From: Glycine soja
Taxonomy: Eukaryota > Streptophyta > Magnoliopsida > Fabales > Fabaceae
DNA: 64,000 nt
Direction of reading: 5' to 3'
NCBI RefSeq assembly: GCF_004193775.1
Contig: NC_041011.1
Location: 39,377,167-39,441,166 of the forward strand
The position numbers and the translations under genes are program-made. This document shows positions 41,051 to 51,061 of this stretch, piece after piece (the stretch's first letter is position 1; every line of letters begins with the position of its first letter). Under the pieces are notes generated by a model that saw nothing but the letters and a program-made list of their open reading frames with translations, ran no database searches and was not told the DNA's origin.

Positions 41051-41418
41051 TTCTTCCCCTAATTTATTTTTTCCTTGTGCTTATTGTATGTTATAATGCA
41101 TTATTCATATGTTGTCAATTAAATTTATTTTGCTACTGTTATTTTGTTATTTAATTCAAGACTGTGCATCTTCTTATTTATTTCTTTCATTTTTTATTTT
41201 ATTTTTCTAACAGTTTTGTCATTGGCCACTGATACATACGTAGTTTAGAATAATTACATTACGAAAAGAATCATATTAGGGGAATCATGCATAACAAACG
41301 CAACTCATAACAAACAAACCTTATATTCTACTAATGTAAGCCTATTTTTCTTTTGCCTTGCTACAATTTTTTATTCTAGTTCCATTCATAGTTGACACTC
41401 AATTTTGTGATTTCTCAG

Positions 41419-41493
41419 GATGGTAGAATCAACTCTGATGAATTTTGTACAATAATGAGGACTGGAACCCAACAACAAGGCAAGCTATTCTAA
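41419..41493 (+). pseudogene. Calcium-dependent protein kinase last-exon fragment
   Basis: After an acceptor (TTTCTCAG) the exon reads DGRINSDEFCTIMRTGTQQQ then GKLF and a stop. This is the end of the fourth EF-hand and the C-terminal tail of plant CDPKs. The natural stop codon and 3' UTR-like sequence follow. Only the final exon is present. Confidence 0.82.
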
Positions 41494-41889
41494 TGTGTCT
41501 AGATTGAGTGTCCTGCAGCCAAGGTGGGGTGCTTGCTTCAGAGAAAGGCTTCCAAAAGTTAATATTCATCTTAGGCATGTAAAGCTTGTAGTTTAAATTT
41601 GTTTTGAGTTACATATATGGTTCGTGTGATTTGTTGTCAACTCTTATTTCTCTTTATGGTTTCCATTTCACTTTGAATTTTATTATTCATTCCTCATGTA
41701 ATTTATTAGGTACACTAATAATAAATGGACTTGCATAGGGAAGGTGATTTTCCAACTTAGATTCTACAGTTGCATTCTTTATCTTCACTTCATCACCAAT
41801 TACAAGCAAACATAATTATAACTTGTATGTATATCATCAGTTCATCACCAATTTGTATCTATATCCTTACGCAAGTTTCTGTTTTCTTT

Positions 41890-41973
41890 TGATAAGTTCA
41901 AGTCACTATCATCAAATCAGTTAAATGGAAGCATTCCAGATGCCTTATCATTGTTAACTCAATTGTCAGACTT
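41890..41973 (+). pseudogene. Leucine-rich-repeat exon fragment
   Basis: Reads FKSLSSNQLNGSIPDALSLL then TQLSDL, one full LRR of the extracellular receptor-kinase type (LxxNxLxGxIP), ending at a donor (CTT/GTGAGT). Which LRR gene it came from cannot be told from one repeat. Confidence 0.65.
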
Positions 41974-42078
41974 GTGAGTTTATAGCATTGCCTCATCTCA
42001 ATACTAAGTTGTTATATTTTTCCATAATCTATTTCTTCATTTTGAATGAGAATATGTTGCCACCGTTGTATATTTAAG

Positions 42079-42192
42079 GGTGTCATTGCTCAAATCAATC
42101 ATGCAATTGGAGCGGTTGGTGTTGTCAGCCAAGAATGCAAGGCAGTGGTAGCTCAATATGGAAAAACCATATTGGATAAGTTGATAAATGAG
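42079..42192 (+). pseudogene. Aspartic protease saposin-insert exon fragment
   Basis: Reads [20 protein letters not shown], then [18 protein letters not shown], ending at a donor (GAG/GTATTT). It corresponds to coding exon 8 (31426-31313) of the intact aspartic protease in this window, at the start of the plant-specific insert. The sequence is clearly different from that exon ([11 protein letters not shown] versus [11 protein letters not shown]), so the source is another paralog. Confidence 0.85.
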
Positions 42193-42270
42193 GTATTTAT
42201 TATTAATTTTCATATCTTTTCCATAATGAAAATGAAGAATCATTATTAATTAACCCAATATGTCTTCATC

Positions 42271-42496
42271 TTAGGTTACCTACTTACCTCGGGTTTGTAT
42301 ATCAAATATATGATTGCATTATAAACTTAAGGACATTTGATTTCTAGCGTAATATATAGACTTTTTCATTTTTTCAGGTCATATTAGGTTACCTACTTAC
42401 CTTGGGTCTGTATATCAAATATATGATTGCATTATAAACTTAAGGACATTTGATTTCTAGCGTAATATATAGTCTTTTTTCGTTTTTTTAGGTTCT
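42271..42496. repeat. Tandem duplication, 113-bp unit
   Basis: TTAGGTTACCTACTTACC starts at 42271 and again at 42384; the two copies stay nearly identical to about 42496 (few substitutions). The duplicated part looks like intron sequence ending in an acceptor-like TTTTTTCAGG or TTTTTTTAGG. Confidence 0.92.
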
Positions 42497-43321
42497 CTCT
42501 GTGTCTTCCATTAGGGATAATATCATGGAGGTTGTCAAAGTTTTAATTGGTACTCTCAATTTTTGTTTAAAATAATTATTTAATTTAGGAGCTACTTTTT
42601 AATATAAAAAATTTAATATGTTGTCGTTTCTATGAACATGTGTTAGGAATTTTTAATCTTATTTTTATTTAATTTATCATTTCCTTAGTTATTTTTTATA
42701 TAAATTTTAATATTCTTTCAAAAAAAATATCAACAATTAAAAATAATATGTATTTCAAGGACGGTGCTTACATAAGCACACTACCACAAAAATGGTATTC
42801 TAGGACGCAGGTTTTATGATGGTTGTATAAAAACCGATGTCATAAGTAAAGCGGTGGCACTTTTGTAAATAATTGGAAAATTTTAAAGGCATTTTTGATA
42901 AACCCGTCTTTGAAAATGCATGATGACATCGATTCTTGTAGAATCGATGTAGAATGCGACTCAGTCCTACCCTTATTTTAATCACTCTCGTTTAGTTTTG
43001 CAAATTAAAACCCTAAAGCCCACAAAAGCGACGAAGCGGACACGTCCTGTGTCGCGAAAAGGAAGTCAAAGAGGTAGCCACTGATCTCGGCGTCGATGGA
43101 GAACGGCAACGGCCTGTCTCCTGCGAGCTTGGCCTCCACCGATCTCGACATCGATGGAGAACGGCAACGACGTTTGGAGGTAGGTGTAGTTGCGGTGGAG
43201 AATGGTGGTGACATGGTTCCTATAGAGGCCCCACTCCATACCCTTCGTCCTCGCCTTCTTCCTCTTCCTCGCGTAGATCTCACTCGGCCTCCAATGTGCG
43301 TCCTACTCCTATGCGCCCCCT

Positions 43322-43640
43322 CACTCCTCCCACTCAGACATTAGGGCCAACCTCATTAGGTTCGACGCTTCCAAGGTCGCAAAGGACAAGCACGGTTGGA
43401 TCTTTGATCCTATCGCTCTCGCCCTCGCTTTTGGCATCTCAAGTACCATTATTGTTGGATGCAATTAGAATATGGCGTCGTTTTTGTGTTGAGAATGGAA
43501 TTTTTGAAAGTGCAGGCGGAGCAGTGACGTGTGGATCGCTTCACATGGGAGAAATTAGGGTTGGGAACAAAAGAGCGAATCAAAGACACCACATTTGTAA
43601 TGAGACTTTCCTTATTTGGGGTGCTACTACCAAGTTTAGG
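43322..43640 (+). pseudogene. Cupin-like gene fragment, two exons
   Basis: First exon reads SDIRANLIRFDASKVAKDKH then GWIFDPIALALAFGIS, then a 73-base GT-AG intron (43443-43515), then SGAVTCGSLHMGEIRVG and HHICNETFLIWGATTKFR before a donor at 43641. The spliced phase is exact. It resembles a plant RmlC-like cupin protein; His-His and the WGA(T/K)TKF segment fit the cupin barrel. The upstream GC-rich Ser/Pro/Arg region (43060-43320) may be its transit-peptide part but is out of frame with it. Confidence 0.68.
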
Positions 43641-44981
43641 GTAATCAAATCTTTTTCTTTTTCAAAATTGCTTTAGAGATTATGATTATTGTTTATTAAG
43701 CGCCGCTAATTTTATATTACGTAATAAGCATGGAGTATTTTGAAATTCTTATTAATAGTCATATTTAGGGAATATTTAGTCAATTTTTTCTTCCATTGCA
43801 ACTATAAATTCTCTTCCCGTTTTATCTGCCTATTCAGCCTCTAAAGGTATATATACTTTTCTTCACATCTCAATATCTCATCATTGTAAGTCTAACTTAT
43901 TGAATTTGAATGAAATGGCTCAAAAAGATATGAAATGGATTATGATACGTAGAAAATAAGGTGAACATGAGTACCCACGTTCCCAAGTTAAAATTTATGG
44001 CTTAGTTGTATTTTTTACTTCTAATTTTTTTTTAATGAATTTTATTTCTAACAAGTTTTACCTTCTATTGTTAAGTTTGTGGCGTATTAAAATAATTGTA
44101 CTCTTTACTTTCTACTTTTTACACTATGATCTGATTTTGTTGTTTGTTGTGTTACTGTAATTTTTGTTGTAATAATGTTTGGACCTGTCCAGACTTTCTT
44201 TGGATCTATTTAAGCATGGGACTAATATTTCCCTTTCAAATCATCACATTTATAGTAGTGTGAAATCTATGGAAATTATGTTGTAGTTGATTTGATAAAG
44301 ATTTTGAGCTGAAGATAAGTGATGAGCTACATAAGACAGACATGCAGACACACAAATATATTATTCATTAAAGATATTGTAATTTGATTAACCCTTTTGG
44401 GAATTCTCACATTTCTATGAAGGTCACTGCTATTTTTGTCCTTAATATAAATAAACAATACTTAACTGAGCTTTTATTACTTATATGATTTGAAGACATA
44501 TTCAATTCATGTCCTTGTGATCTCATGAAGTTTGTCACTTCACTCATGTATCACCTAGACAGTTCTTATTTCCATGGTTGTTTTCTTCTAATAAAAAGTT
44601 ATTTTAAATAAAAATAGAGCAAAATCTAGCATGTAAAGCTGGAGAGCTACCGAAGACAAAAGGAGCAAAATAACAGGTTATCTATCGAGAAAGTATGATA
44701 GATAAGTTTTGGGAATGATTCTAGTAGCTAGTTATTCATTGATTCTATGAACATGTTAACAAGGATGAATTCTATGATTTTTGAAAAGTGAAAAGTCGAT
44801 TTCCTACTCTCAAGATCAGGCAAAACTAATCTATTTGGAAAATTCTATCAAATATTTATGAAGTTGTTATTGGTTTTTTCTAGAATTACTATTTGACAAT
44901 ACAACTTAAGCGCAAGTAACTTTTTTTTCTTAATTAATAGTATTAATTAATACTATGACTTTCAATGTACTTGATGTGCAG

Positions 44982-45080
44982 ATGGGACGTGTTGATGGAC
45001 ACAATCCTCATATCAGGAAGGATTTGCCCTTGACTTGGACTAATGTCTATGAGGAGGCCACTAATTCATCTGTATCATTA
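44982..45080 (+). other. Exon-like open frame, source unknown
   Basis: Follows an acceptor-like TTGATGTGCAG and reads MGRVDGHNPHIRKDLPLTW then TNVYEEATNSS. The codon use and composition look coding against an AT-rich background. I do not recognise the family. It may be one more captured fragment. Confidence 0.35.
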
Positions 45081-46434
45081 AGTAAGAGGAAATTGGCCTT
45101 TGCATTTTCCTAGTACTTTCCTGGTTTCCTTTGTGACTTTGGTATGCTTATGTCAATTAGCTTAGCATTTGATTCATCTATGTCTGTTTTACCAAGTATC
45201 TAATATGAGCTAGAAAATATCTTTAATGAGTATTATTTGAACAACGTAATGTTAGAGCTGATGCATTACCCTATCTTATTATAAAGTATTACAATTATTA
45301 TATGAAAAGTCACTTTAAGATAATTTTTATTGTTTTTATTTTTTTAGTGACATTAAATTGAAACATGTTATTCTCTTTTATCTTCTTTTTTTCCATCGTT
45401 GTTTGGTCCTTGTGTTTGCTTTGTTGCTTTTTTTTGGAACCGAGGTCTTCATTTAGATTTGTATTAATTGTGCCTCATTTAGATGTAAGAAATGCATTTA
45501 ATTAAATGATTTAGAGCTACATAATTTTATGGATCTGGAAACTCATTTGTTCTCCATATTTTTTCTTACTAGTTTTATGTCTTGGTCAATGGACTTGTTC
45601 CTTTATTTGTTATTTTCAATCACAGTGTGAAGGGAAAGGTGCAAGCCTACTATTAATCTCAATATTTGAGCATTTCTTCATGCTTTGTTTCCATTAAATG
45701 TCATCAGGAATTTAAGAATTTAGGACAGGTATAAAATTTTCACCTAAAATTATGTATCTAAGCACCTCAGATTTCAACATTCTAAGATGCATCATTATTT
45801 TACTATACCTGTCTTGGAGTTGGAATATGGTTAGACGAGTTGCTGAAGACCTACATGAACTCCTCACAAATTTTAAATTGATGGATAGATTTATTTTTTT
45901 AAGAATTTGATGTTCACTTGTTTTGTTTTGCTGTCTCCATAAGTTCAGGCTCTTGAGGGGCTATCCATGTGTACTTCAAATACACAGGCCTATATACATA
46001 GGCCATGAGTTGGAATATGGCAAGACTGCAGTGCCTTGAGTTATCCAATTTTTGTGATTGTTCTATATAACATATGTCAGTAAGTGTTCACCATTTGACA
46101 ACTATTATATATTAATGTGCTCTGTTTATTGGAGAGGCTAGGACATAGTTGAACCTCCTGGTTTGCTTTCCCTATCTTGGATGCTAGAAATTATGGTACT
46201 AAAATAGCTTTCCTATGTAACAAGGTATCTATATGATAAAAAAAGTTGAGTTGTATTCTTCATATCATATAAGCTATAACTGGTAGCATTTAAGAATTAA
46301 GACTAATTGGTCTCTACTATCTGTGAAAATCATTCATGTATTGTTGTTGGCATAGTTGGATAATTTTGGATATGTAGATTGTCATCGATACATGTTGTGC
46401 AACTTTTGCTTAAATTCAAAAGAGAGGCAAAGAC

Positions 46435-47909
46435 TTTTGGGCCGAATTTGAGTTGTATCTTATAGATATTCTTGTTGGGCTGGTTGTTAGTGTTGCTTTG
46501 GTAGGTATGTTGGCACCCTATGCTCGAATAGGGAAACCATCAATATCTAGTGGGTTCCTTGGTAGAATACATAAAGCTTATGCAGCCTTGCCTAGCAGGT
46601 TACTCATTATACTCATTATACCATTCTTGTGTCTTAACTGCTTTGTGTCTTTGGAGTGTGAAGAAGCTTCCATCTAAGTTTCTATTTTGCTCTCTTTATG
46701 TAGTGTATTTGAAGTAGAAAGTCCAGGAAATAGGTTTTCTGTATAACAGAGACTTAGAACATACTTCTACAAGGTAGTGACTGAAAGGTCATTTCATTTT
46801 TCAACCAAATTATGGGAAGTTTTTGTTGAGTATTGATTTTAATGCGTAATTCTAATTCCAGGGTATAATGTATGGAGCTGATGGATTTGGATGTGGTATT
46901 ATAGGCCAAGGCATTGCAAATTTGATCTTGACTGCAAAATGGTATGGTTTCTTGTCTAGAGTTTGTTTTACATTGATTGGTTCAACTAGTTTAGGAGAAG
47001 AAAAAGTGAAGATTGGACAAAATTGACCCAAGAACTGTTATTCAAAACAAAGGCTATGACAGCCAAGAATTTCAAGTACACAGGGTTATATTCAAGAGCA
47101 CCCCAATCCCTCCTAACAGAATTGTCCTCTCTTCCTAACCACCTAACTAATTGTTGAGCCCACCTATTTATAGCATATCAGTTACATTTAACTTAGTTAC
47201 CCCTTCTACTTATTATCTTGCCTAGTTGCGTTAGATAAACCCTCTTAACTAATGGACACCTATCATACATATTTTGCTTGATTATAGACATAAGCATCGT
47301 TCCCTGTTCGTACACTCTGCCCCCTTCCCTCATACCACACATCTTAAAGCTTTTTGACTTAATCATATATCTGCAATTGACCTTGTGGATTATCTAATAG
47401 TATGATGATTCTATTAGTAAAAAAATGACTAAAAATTAATTAAAGCATTGAGATTTTTTTGGTTATAAATGAGCATACATATACTTGAGCATTTTTTGGA
47501 GTCTATTATTTGCTTTCTAAGATTTGATCGATGTAAAATTATAAATGCATATTTAAATATGATAATTTCCATGTAAAAACTCTGTGAAACCAAAGTGTCA
47601 CATCATTGTAGAAACTAGAGTCTTTCACTTGACTAAAACATTTTATGAGCACTTTTAAACTGGTGCCACTATATGGTTTGTTGATAAAAAACTGTCCATA
47701 TAGTGTATGGAAATTAAATCTAATAAATAAGCAGCATTCATACTAAAGAATATTTAACATTATGTTGTTCACAGCATATGAATCCTTATTTTTTTGAGTG
47801 ATTAATTTCTCACATGTCCTTATTGAATACCAGGAGCATAAAGACATAAGAAGAAGACATACATGTGCCACCACTTGTGAAGAGTGTTGCTCTTTGTGGT
47901 ATGATCTTG
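46435..47909 (+). pseudogene. RETICULATA-related (DUF3411) gene fragment, three exons
   Basis: Exon a (to 46598) reads AEFELYLIDILVGLVVSVAL, VGMLAPYARIGKPS and FLGRIHKAYAALPS. Exon b (46862-46941) reads GIMYGADGFGCGIIGQGIAN then LILTAK. Exon c (47834-47909) reads RSIKT, a TAA, then EEDIHVPPLVKSVAL and CGMIL. Order and spacing are those of the chloroplast-envelope RETICULATA-related family, whose members affect leaf mesophyll development. The segment normally between a and b (FEAERPG region) is absent, exon b ends in a mutated splice codon, and exon c has a stop. It is a captured, decayed copy; the intact parent gene is outside the window. Confidence 0.82.
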
Positions 47910-48499
47910 GTAATAAAGACATAAAATCGTCTTAGAAGACATACATGTGCCATCACATGACCTCGCAATTTTGGTAATTATTATAAAATTGAAAATTTAT
48001 TCTGAAAATCCCAATCTTATGGTAACATGATCATACTTTGTGCCTAATAAAATTCATCTCTTGAAGGGAAGACAAAAAAAGTTTCAGTGTGGGGTGCTCT
48101 AAAACATTGCACTGGGATGGCTTTCTTCTGCATAGGTTGGTGACATATACTTTTTTATTTTAAATTTAATCTATTATTTAAATGAAAATAAAATTTTACT
48201 TAGAAACCATTATATTGATATCTAGTTATATTCATTGAACAACTAACATATTATAATTGTTTAGAAACTTTTACTTATCTATTTAAAACTGCTTGGTTCA
48301 ATTAGACTGGTAGAAAGTACTAGATATTATCTCTTTCCACTCTTCCTTTGCAATTTTTGAGCAGGTTAGGAACAAGTGAGATAGGGAAGTAATGTTAAAG
48401 TATTATTGATCATAGAATTAAATTCCTTTTAGAACACTATGAATTAGGAAAATTCTATAGGATCGCTTACTTGCCAATGACACTCTAATAAACATTTTA

Positions 48500-48790
48500 A
48501 AAAAAAAATCATTCTAAGACGATTCTTTGCAAAACTATCTTAGAATCCTCTATATATTTTAATTTTTTAACAAAAAGTCATTCTAAGACGATTCTCTAAA
48601 AAATTATTTTAGAAAGTGTACTCTTCTAAGACGATTTTTAACCACCGTCTTAGAATGATATTTTTTTTAAAAAAATGGTTGTTTATTGAACTATCGGAGA
48701 AAGTATATACTTTTTTAACGTCTTCTACAACGATGGATAATAACCGATGTAGAATGTACAATTTAACCAATGTAGAAAACTTTTTTTACA
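48500..48790. repeat. Subterminal motif array of the inner CACTA element
   Basis: ATTCTAAGACGATT-like words recur in direct and inverted form (near 48512, 48580, 48628 and 48644), followed by ACATCGGTT/ACCGATGT words near 48745-48760. Such arrays are transposase-binding regions in CACTA elements. Confidence 0.65.
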
Positions 48791-49424
48791 GTAGTGACAC
48801 CGTCTTAGATTAGTTGTTTTCTAAGATGTTGTTTACGTAAGTACCGTCTTTGAAAGCTTGTTGTTTTCTAAGACGGTGCGTTCTTACCCGTTATTGAAAG
48901 TTAACACTTTCAACGACGTTAGCTTCTACGACAGTCGATGACCGTCTTTGTATGTTGTTTAGGACCGTCGTAGAAAATCATTTTTTTAGCAATGTATGCT
49001 TTGTTGTTTTTTATATTTTAGAAAAGTTTTAGTGTTTATATTTTCCAAATATATCTTTTTTTGTTCGTAAGCGTTTCTAGTAATTCCACAATAGATAATA
49101 TTCTTCCAAGAGGAGAAAGTCCTTATATAAGGAGAAAATGATTTAAATGGTTTTAGTTTTAATAAAGAGTTTATTTTTTTATAAATTATCAGTCTAAAAT
49201 TTTTATACCGTCAACTAATTAAAATTATTTAAATATGATTTTTAAAATAATCATACAAAATTTAACAACATTTTCATACGTATCAATTTATGATTGAATA
49301 ATATATATATATATATATAGTGAGTGTATTGTAATTAAAATTTTCATTAATATACATAATATAAAAATGAATTAAACCAACGATTTAAAAATTTAAAATT
49401 TATGGGTTTATATAATATTGACCG

Positions 49425-49784
49425 GTGATATGTAAACTCAAAGCATTGTATTACCCAAAAGAAAAGGTTATCGTTAACAATTATATGAATACGATTAATT
49501 CCTATTGTTCTATGTTGTTTCCAAAGGCTTTGACCACATTTTTCAATAACAAGTGGAGGGTTTTGGTTAATTATATATTACCAAATGGTTATAAATTAAC
49601 GTGTTTTGAAGTTGTTCGAGCAATACGTTTGGTCATGGTAAACAACGGTTTCGTGGATTTGAGCAATGTATCTATTCACACGAAACTTCAAAATTTAGTT
49701 GAGTCAAATAATAAGATAGAAAACAAAATCAACAAAACTTTTTTTACTCACATTTTCTGGAGTCGAATCCATCATCGCCCGTAA
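49425..49784 (+). other. Open frame of unknown nature, probably repeat-derived
   Basis: A 119-codon frame without a recognised domain. Its end overlaps a block similar to about 38270-38380. AT-rich codon use and partial duplication argue for a transposon remnant rather than a host gene. Confidence 0.3.
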
Positions 49785-50243
49785 ATTTGTATACAACTTG
49801 TAAGGCAAATGAGTGAAATGATAATATACATTAAGAAGTTCCATCATTTGGCAATTTTTGATGTGTTAATTAGGTTAGTTTGAGTGGAACTAATTAAGTT
49901 TAATTGTTTTAAGTAATCTTTCAAGTTTAAGCCTTATGATTGTGGATAAAGAAAAATATTATCAAAGAAGAGTTGACTAATTAAGTTACATGCTATTAAT
50001 GGAAACAACAATACTCCACACACGGTTCATTGTTTATAGAAGAGAAGGCTCTCACAGTTGGCTTTACAAAAGGGAAGGAGAGAAGGAATAAAAAAATTAG
50101 AGAGGAATAATACCCATCCATTGCCAGAAATCAAATTCTTACCATTTACACGTGGTAAGTTGATGTATCCTGCTTAAGCAAAAAAAGGTGAGCTAGAACT
50201 CTTGAATTAAAACATTTTTACGGCAATGCATTACTGGAAAAGG

Positions 50244-51058
50244 CCCTACTAGAAAAAGGCCTTTCAACGACACAGTTTTTAAGACGGTGTTGAAGAACTC
50301 GTCGTTGTTGTCAACACGGTGGCAATTACGTAATTATTTAAGTTTTTATGTGGCGCGTTTGATGTTCAACATAGAGACATGTTTTACACAGTGTTGGTTG
50401 CTCTTGACCCCTTGTCTGTTTAAATTTTAATTATGTTTTCCGCTTAAACGGGTTAACCCAAATTTTGTTATGCAGGGTCTGGAATTCAATGACGGTCAAC
50501 ACAAGACTCGTCGTTATCTATTGAGTTGACCAATACAACGACGGTCACAAGTACAGCCGTCATGAACGTATGATGAACGTAGTACAACGACGTTCTTTGG
50601 CAGCCCGACGTTGACACCAACAAACTCAACGACAGTGGGACATACACAACATCGTTGAAAATGATGAAAACAACGACAGCCTATGTTAATGGCCGACGTT
50701 GAAGTCATTACTACAACGACGGCGTTTACCCATGCACGACGTTGATGAGTAACCTACAACGATGACATTTATGTATAAACGACGTTGATATGCTGAATAC
50801 AACGGCGGCGTTTATGACAACCGCGACGTTGAAAGCTTAAGACAACGACGGATATTAATCAATACTCATCGTTGCTTTCATGTTTACGATGACTGTCCTA
50901 AAGTGGGTCTGACGTTGCCATTTTTTATTACAACGACGGGTATGGGTGCACCGTCGTAATCGTTGTCGGGAAACAACGACACCTGTAGCAAAGACGGTGC
51001 CTGGCCCGACGTAGAAATAGCATTTCGACCGATGTAGATCCTTACATTTCTAGCAGAG
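50244..51058 (+). mobile_element. Small non-autonomous CACTA element
   Basis: An 815-bp element. Left end CCCTACTAGAAAAAGGCC, reverse complement of right end CTCTGCTAGAAATG, 10 of the first 12 bases identical. The flanking trinucleotide is AGG on both sides (50241-50243, 51059-51061). The interior is almost entirely a 43-bp palindromic repeat array with CAACGACGG/CGACGTTG motifs typical of legume CACTA subterminal regions. No coding sequence. Confidence 0.83.
50486..51015. repeat. 43-bp palindromic repeat array
   Basis: Units begin (A/T)CAACGAC at about 50486, 50535, 50584, 50626, 50670, 50713, 50756, 50799, 50842, 50885, 50930 and 50973. Spacing is 42-45 in all but the first two. In each unit ACAACGACGG is followed after some ten bases by CGACGTTG, so every unit is an imperfect hairpin and only the arms are conserved. 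Confidence 0.92.
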
Positions 51059-51061
51059 AGG

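Larger units (their letters stand above)
42779..48796 (+). mobile_element. Inner CACTA element carrying host gene fragments
   Basis: Left end CACTACCACAAAAATGG; reverse complement of the right end CACTACTGTAAAAAAAG. The first six bases are identical and about 18 of 26 agree. Flanking trinucleotides are GCA (42776-42778) and ACA (48797-48799), one mismatch. Subterminal arrays of ATCGATGTAGAAT/CTAAGACGATT motifs are present, densest at the right (48500-48790). No transposase is visible; it carries cupin-like and RETICULATA-related fragments. The left end also matches the outer element's right end (22 of 29), so alternative pairing is possible, but nesting is the only arrangement in which both flanking duplications roughly agree. 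Confidence 0.65.
38577..48994 (+). mobile_element. Outer CACTA element carrying host gene fragments
   Basis: Left end CACTAGTAAAAAAAG; reverse complement of right end CATTGCTAAAAAAATG. About 20 of the first 28 bases agree, including ACGAC. The flanking trinucleotide is TAT on both sides (38574-38576, 48995-48997), the 3-bp duplication expected for CACTA. Subterminal ACGAC/GTCGT and ACCGTCTT motifs occur at both ends. No transposase gene is visible. Plus-strand exon fragments of four unrelated host genes lie in its left part (40104-42192), and a second CACTA element (42779-48796) is nested within it. The right end departs from canonical CACTA (CATTG), so the boundary is good but not certain. 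Confidence 0.72.

Noticed and set aside
43096..43344. Open frames on both strands in the GC-rich stretch 43005-43344
   Set aside because: Open only because of high GC. The supported coding frame is the cupin-like one that starts further right.
42779..48994. Pairing the CACTA end at 42779 with the end at 48994 (22 of 29 bases match)
   Set aside because: Flanks GCA and TAT disagree, and it would cross the 38577/48796 pair. The nested arrangement fits both duplications better, though this pairing is not excluded.
49303..49319. Short (AT)n run
   Set aside because: Ordinary microsatellite in AT-rich DNA.
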